From Deferribacterales bacterium Deferri_01 (lineage in GTDB: Bacteria > Chrysiogenota > Deferribacteres > Deferribacterales > Geovibrionaceae): a stretch of 64,000 bases of DNA. Shown piece after piece: positions 61,191 through 64,000 of this stretch (its first letter is position 1; every line of letters begins with the position of its first letter). The translations under genes were made by a program, and so were the position numbers. The notes beneath the pieces are model-generated. The model had not been told where the DNA came from, searched no databases, and was given only the letters and a program-made list of their open reading frames with translations. The stretch is from positions 248,001 through 312,000 of the forward strand of contig LUZY01000003.1 of assembly GCA_001603805.1 (NCBI GenBank), given 5' to 3'.

Positions 61191-62363
61191 GTGAAAATAT
61201 TATATTATGATTGTTTTTCAGGTATCAGCGGAGATATGAACCTTGCCGCCATGCTTGACCTTGGTGTGGATTCGGATTTTCTCCGGTCGGAACTTGATAA
61301 GCTTGGGCTGGGTGATGAATTTGAGCTTAAAATAAGTGCAGATATGCGCAAAGGTATTTCCGGAGTAAGAGTCGATGTTGTTCTTAAACACCATCCTCAC
61401 GGACACCACCATCACAGAAACCTGAAAGATATAGAAAATATAATAAACGGCAGCACACTGGACGGCAGAGTAAAAACAACTGCTCTGGATATCTTTATGA
61501 AAGTGGCTGAAGCTGAATCAAAAATACATGTCAAAGGACTCTATGAGGTGCATTTTCATGAGGTCGGAGCTACTGATTCCATAATTGATATAGTCGGTGC
61601 GGCGATATGTTTTCATGCACTTGGGGTGGATGAGGTGTATTCGTCACCCCTTGAACTGGGCGGAGGAATGGTTAAGTGCGCCCATGGGCTTATGCCTGTG
61701 CCGGCTCCTGCCACATCCGAGATTTTAAAGGATGTTCCCGTTACCATCGGAAAAGTCAATAAAGAGACCACAACACCTACCGGAGCGGCAATTATAAAGA
61801 CTCTTACTGACAAATTCTGTACGGCTGCCGGGTTCTCAATAAAGAAAACCGGATACGGAATAGGGCACAATGATAACGAAGTGCCTAATGTCCTTCGTGT
61901 ATTTCTTGCTGATACAACCGGAGGAGTGCAGACGGATAAGGCTGTTCTGCTTCAATGCAATATAGACGATATGACACCAGAAATGCTTGGCGCCGCAATG
62001 GATATTCTTATGGAGCATGGTGCGTCGGATGTTCATTTTACTCCGATTATTATGAAGAAAAACCGTCCTGCGGTTACTGTTTCTGTTCTGTGCAGTGAAA
62101 AGGATGCTGATAAGTTCAGGAAGCTGATGTTTCTCCATACCACAACTCTCGGTATCAAAAGCACAGAAATCAGAAAGGATATGCTTGAAATCAGCTACGA
62201 AAAACTGGAAACTCCCCTTGGGGCAGTCACCATGAAAAACGCATTTATGGATGGAAAGCCGGTACGCTCCAAGCCTGAATTTGAAGACTGCAAAAGGCTT
62301 GCTTCACAGCATGGTATATCTCTTAATGAGGTTTACACAGTTATAGGAAAGTGCAGGCAGTAA
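61191..62363 (+). CDS. larC: Nickel insertion protein LarC (pyridinium-3,5-bisthiocarboxylic acid mononucleotide nickel chelatase)
   Basis: Inserts nickel into the organic cofactor of lactate racemase. GTG start at 61191 behind AAAAGGGGAT. 390 residues in a single open frame: N-terminal half with YDCFSGISGDMNLAAMLDLG, a His-rich metal region HHPHGHHHHRNL (about 65-76), VHFHEVGATDSIIDIVGAA (about 120), and the C-terminal half with LQCNIDDMTPEMLGAAMDIL (about 252) and HTTTLGIKSTEIRK. In Lactobacillus plantarum the protein is made by a programmed frameshift between two frames; here it is one uninterrupted gene. larB follows with a 1-base overlap. Confidence 0.92.
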   Translation: MKILYYDCFSGISGDMNLAAMLDLGVDSDFLRSELDKLGLGDEFELKISADMRKGISGVRVDVVLKHHPHGHHHHRNLKDIENIINGSTLDGRVKTTALDIFMKVAEAESKIHVKGLYEVHFHEVGATDSIIDIVGAAICFHALGVDEVYSSPLELGGGMVKCAHGLMPVPAPATSEILKDVPVTIGKVNKETTTPTGAAIIKTLTDKFCTAAGFSIKKTGYGIGHNDNEVPNVLRVFLADTTGGVQTDKAVLLQCNIDDMTPEMLGAAMDILMEHGASDVHFTPIIMKKNRPAVTVSVLCSEKDADKFRKLMFLHTTTLGIKSTEIRKDMLEISYEKLETPLGAVTMKNAFMDGKPVRSKPEFEDCKRLASQHGISLNEVYTVIGKCRQ

Positions 62364-63112
62364 TGGACAGGCTTAAGGAGCTGCTGAACAGCATAAGGGA
62401 AGGGAAAACCGATGTGGAGGACGGGATTGCACAGCTTCGTGATCTTCCCTTCGCCGATGTGGGGCACACAAAATTTGATACACACCGCTTATTAAGAAAT
62501 GGTTTCCCTGAAGTAATTTATGCCGAAAGGAAGACGCCGGAACAGGTAGCGGATATCTTCATTAATCTAAAAGAGAAATGCAGTGTTCTGGCTACAAGGG
62601 TTTCTCCCGATACTGCGGAATATGTGAAGAATATATTTCCGGAGGCTGAGTACAACACACTTGGGCGTACGTTAAGCTATGTTAAGGGTGCGATAGAGTA
62701 TAAAGAAGGCGAAGTCCGCATAATCACTGCCGGAACATCGGATCTGCCGATTGCAGAGGAAGCCCTTGTTACATGCAGGATGTTCGGGTGCAGGGCGGAA
62801 ATTATCTCCGATGTAGGTGTGGCTGGTATTCACAGACTTTTTGACAAACTGAGCGAAATCAGAAAAGCGAAGGTAATCATCGTAATAGCAGGGATGGAGG
62901 GAGCATTGGCCGGAGTTGTCGGCGGACTTGTTTCTCAGCCTGTAATTGCCGTGCCTACATCTGTGGGCTATGGGGCAGCGTTTGGCGGAGTGTCCGCACT
63001 TTTGGGAATGCTTACCTCATGCGCAGGCGGAATAACTGTTGTTAATATAGATAACGGTTTCGGGGCGGCGTGTGCGGCAATGAGGATTATAAATTCCGGA
63101 GATTCGTTTTAG
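62363..63112 (+). CDS. larB: Nickel-cofactor biosynthesis protein LarB (NaAD carboxylase)
   Basis: Carboxylates nicotinic acid adenine dinucleotide, the first step to the nickel-pincer cofactor of lactate racemase. 249 residues from the ATG at 62363, which overlaps the larC stop (TAATG); a GTG 12 bases earlier is less likely. The PurE-like C-terminal half is clear: VRIITAGTSDLPIAEEALVT (about 117), ISDVGVAGIHRL (about 147), VIAGMEGALAGVVGGLV (about 174), VPTSVGYGAAFGGVSALL and GITVVNIDNGFGAACAA. larA and larE are not in the window. Confidence 0.93.
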   Translation: MDRLKELLNSIREGKTDVEDGIAQLRDLPFADVGHTKFDTHRLLRNGFPEVIYAERKTPEQVADIFINLKEKCSVLATRVSPDTAEYVKNIFPEAEYNTLGRTLSYVKGAIEYKEGEVRIITAGTSDLPIAEEALVTCRMFGCRAEIISDVGVAGIHRLFDKLSEIRKAKVIIVIAGMEGALAGVVGGLVSQPVIAVPTSVGYGAAFGGVSALLGMLTSCAGGITVVNIDNGFGAACAAMRIINSGDSF

Positions 63113-63115
63113 CAG

Positions 63116-63146
63116 AAGGCAGCCGGCGGGATAAACCGGCTGCCTT
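63116..63146. other. Strong hairpin after larB
   Basis: Stem AAGGCAGCCGG/CCGGCTGCCTT, 11 bp with a 9-base loop, right after the larB stop. It lacks a T tract on the plus strand but probably acts as a 3' end structure between the convergent larB and NapH-like genes. Confidence 0.6.
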
Positions 63147-63188
63147 GCATAGGAGGAAATGTACGAGGGGAGACTTCCTTATTCCGTT

Positions 63189-63962
63189 TTATCTTCTCTT
63201 TATGCCCGGCAATATTGAATTAGTCGGGCATTGTTCAACACAATCCATGCAGTTTGTACATTTTTCAATAAACTCTTTGTCTGCTTTTGTTACTTCTATT
63301 TTTTCTTTGCAGTTATTAGCACATTGGTTACATTGGAGCCCTTGCGTCAGAAGACATGTACTTTGATTTACAGACGGTCTTATTTTATATCCGGGAATTT
63401 TTGCAATCAGTCTCATAATGAGAGACACCGGACAGATACAGGAACACCATTTTCTGAAAAAAATAAGCTCAACAGTCAGAATGATGGGAAAAATAATTAA
63501 ATTGGCACTTGGCTCAAAAACATGAAATATTTTTAATACAGCAAAAATAAACCCGAAGAAAATACCTATAGGGCATATCAGGCAGAATACCGGAAATTTT
63601 AAGAAAAAAGAGGCTATTACCGATACCGCAAGAATAGCATGAGGTATGTATTTTACAAAATAACCGGCAGTTTTGGCTGCCGCAGTGTTTTGAATACCTG
63701 TTATTCGTGAGATAAACGAAGTGGGACAAAACCACGAGCAAAAGAACCTGCCGCCTAAATAAGCAACCGCAGTGAATACCGCCACACCGGTGAGCATCCC
63801 CTGTGGAATGGAACGGGAAGCCGCCGTAACCTGCATAAAACCAACAGGACACATATTGCAGAATGTGCCGATGCCTGTGTTTGTAAAATCTGCAGCCGCA
63901 ACGGCAATAACTGCGCCAGTAAGAACAAAGTACCGTAGTTTAGTCAGATGTATTTTTTTCAA
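63189..63962 (-). CDS. NapH-like membrane protein with [4Fe-4S] clusters
   Basis: 257 residues, TTG start behind AGGAAG. Four membrane helices with loops containing CxxxCP motifs (CNMCPVG near 35, CSWFCPTSF near 76, CLICPIG near 130, CSCICPVSL near 174). The C-terminal cytoplasmic tail has CNQCANNC (near 213) and a ferredoxin motif CTNCMDCVEQCP (near 236). This is the NapH/CcoG-like pattern: quinol oxidation feeding electrons to periplasmic reductases or cofactor maturation. The partner operon lies beyond the window edge, so the reductase is unknown. Confidence 0.82.
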   Translation of the reverse strand: MKKIHLTKLRYFVLTGAVIAVAAADFTNTGIGTFCNMCPVGFMQVTAASRSIPQGMLTGVAVFTAVAYLGGRFFCSWFCPTSFISRITGIQNTAAAKTAGYFVKYIPHAILAVSVIASFFLKFPVFCLICPIGIFFGFIFAVLKIFHVFEPSANLIIFPIILTVELIFFRKWCSCICPVSLIMRLIAKIPGYKIRPSVNQSTCLLTQGLQCNQCANNCKEKIEVTKADKEFIEKCTNCMDCVEQCPTNSILPGIKRR

Positions 63963-64000
63963 TGTTTTCTTCCTTTGTGCTTATCACAGTCTCAGCTTTT
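63963..64000. other. Window end, no gene assigned
   Basis: Only 38 bases; they hold the ribosome site (AGGAAG on the minus strand) of the NapH-like gene. What lies upstream of it cannot be seen. Confidence 0.6.

Noticed and set aside
63159-63218. 19-codon ORF after larB behind AGGAGG
   Set aside because: The spacing from AGGAGG to the ATG is only two bases and the ORF lies antisense to the end of the NapH-like gene; probably chance or a remnant of a lost gene start.

Overview
The window reads as one continuous piece of a Gram-negative, probably anaerobic or microaerophilic, bacterial chromosome with ordinary housekeeping content and short intergenic gaps. No rRNA, phage, insertion sequence, plasmid gene or CRISPR array was found. 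The outer-membrane and LPS genes (lptD, hldE, hldD, two GT9 glycosyltransferases, a tandem LAB_N protein with a GT39 partner), the futalosine-route menaquinone gene mqnA, the B12-dependent ribonucleotide reductase nrdJ, a flavodiiron protein with rubredoxin, and many iron-sulfur proteins fit a Deferribacterota-like organism. That placement is my inference from gene content, not a database match.

Layout. 1-5.6 kb: a cut GT9 glycosyltransferase, a small exported Gly/Met-rich protein, nrdJ and an Rrf2 regulator. 5.7-5.95 kb: two tRNA-Gln genes (CUG and UUG anticodons), each with its own promoter. 6.1-10.2 kb: an AldB-type aldehyde dehydrogenase with its DUF779 partner, then an SLC13 transporter. 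10.4-15.3 kb: a repeat array followed by the overlapping operon proB-proA-nadD-rsfS-trmL-mqnA. 15.4-22.2 kb: amtB behind a sigma-54 promoter, a large triple-PAS histidine kinase, and the LAB_N/GT39 pair. 22.5-31.1 kb: paaK, a double ACT protein, livKHMGF, a second paaK, an HD phosphohydrolase and a membrane protein. 31.1-33.0 kb: a Rieske protein, a flavodiiron protein and a 53-residue rubredoxin. 33.1-42.5 kb: two minus-strand runs, pdxA-rsmA-dnaQ-like-yrbL-like and accD-folC-lptD-secreted protein-DHH phosphoesterase. 42.7-51.5 kb: two unknown envelope proteins, an enoyl-CoA hydratase, a 942-residue FAD/Fe-S oxidase and two helical-repeat envelope proteins. 51.5-57.9 kb: hldE, a second repeat array, hldD, a GT9 enzyme, a polyprenyl-phosphate sugar-phosphate transferase and miaB. 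58-64 kb: a bifunctional nuclease, an HD-GYP protein, an Fe-S aldo/keto reductase, larC, larB and a NapH-like membrane ferredoxin.

The most interesting signals are these. (1) A family of about 94-base structured repeats sits in two arrays of matching design, just upstream of proB and hldD; two of their stems differ between the arrays by five compensatory base-pair changes, which argues for selection on a folded RNA or single-stranded DNA. (2) folC has no ATG, GTG, TTG or CTG available and appears to start at an ATT codon behind a good Shine-Dalgarno site, with a perfect 12-bp hairpin early in the coding region. (3) amtB has an essentially perfect -24/-12 promoter and a very short leader. (4) A LAB_N protein is a tandem duplication with an exact 123-residue offset and appears to be translated through an 11-residue coupled leader ORF. 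(5) Rubredoxin, flavodiiron and Rieske genes are clustered, suggesting an O2/NO detoxification module.
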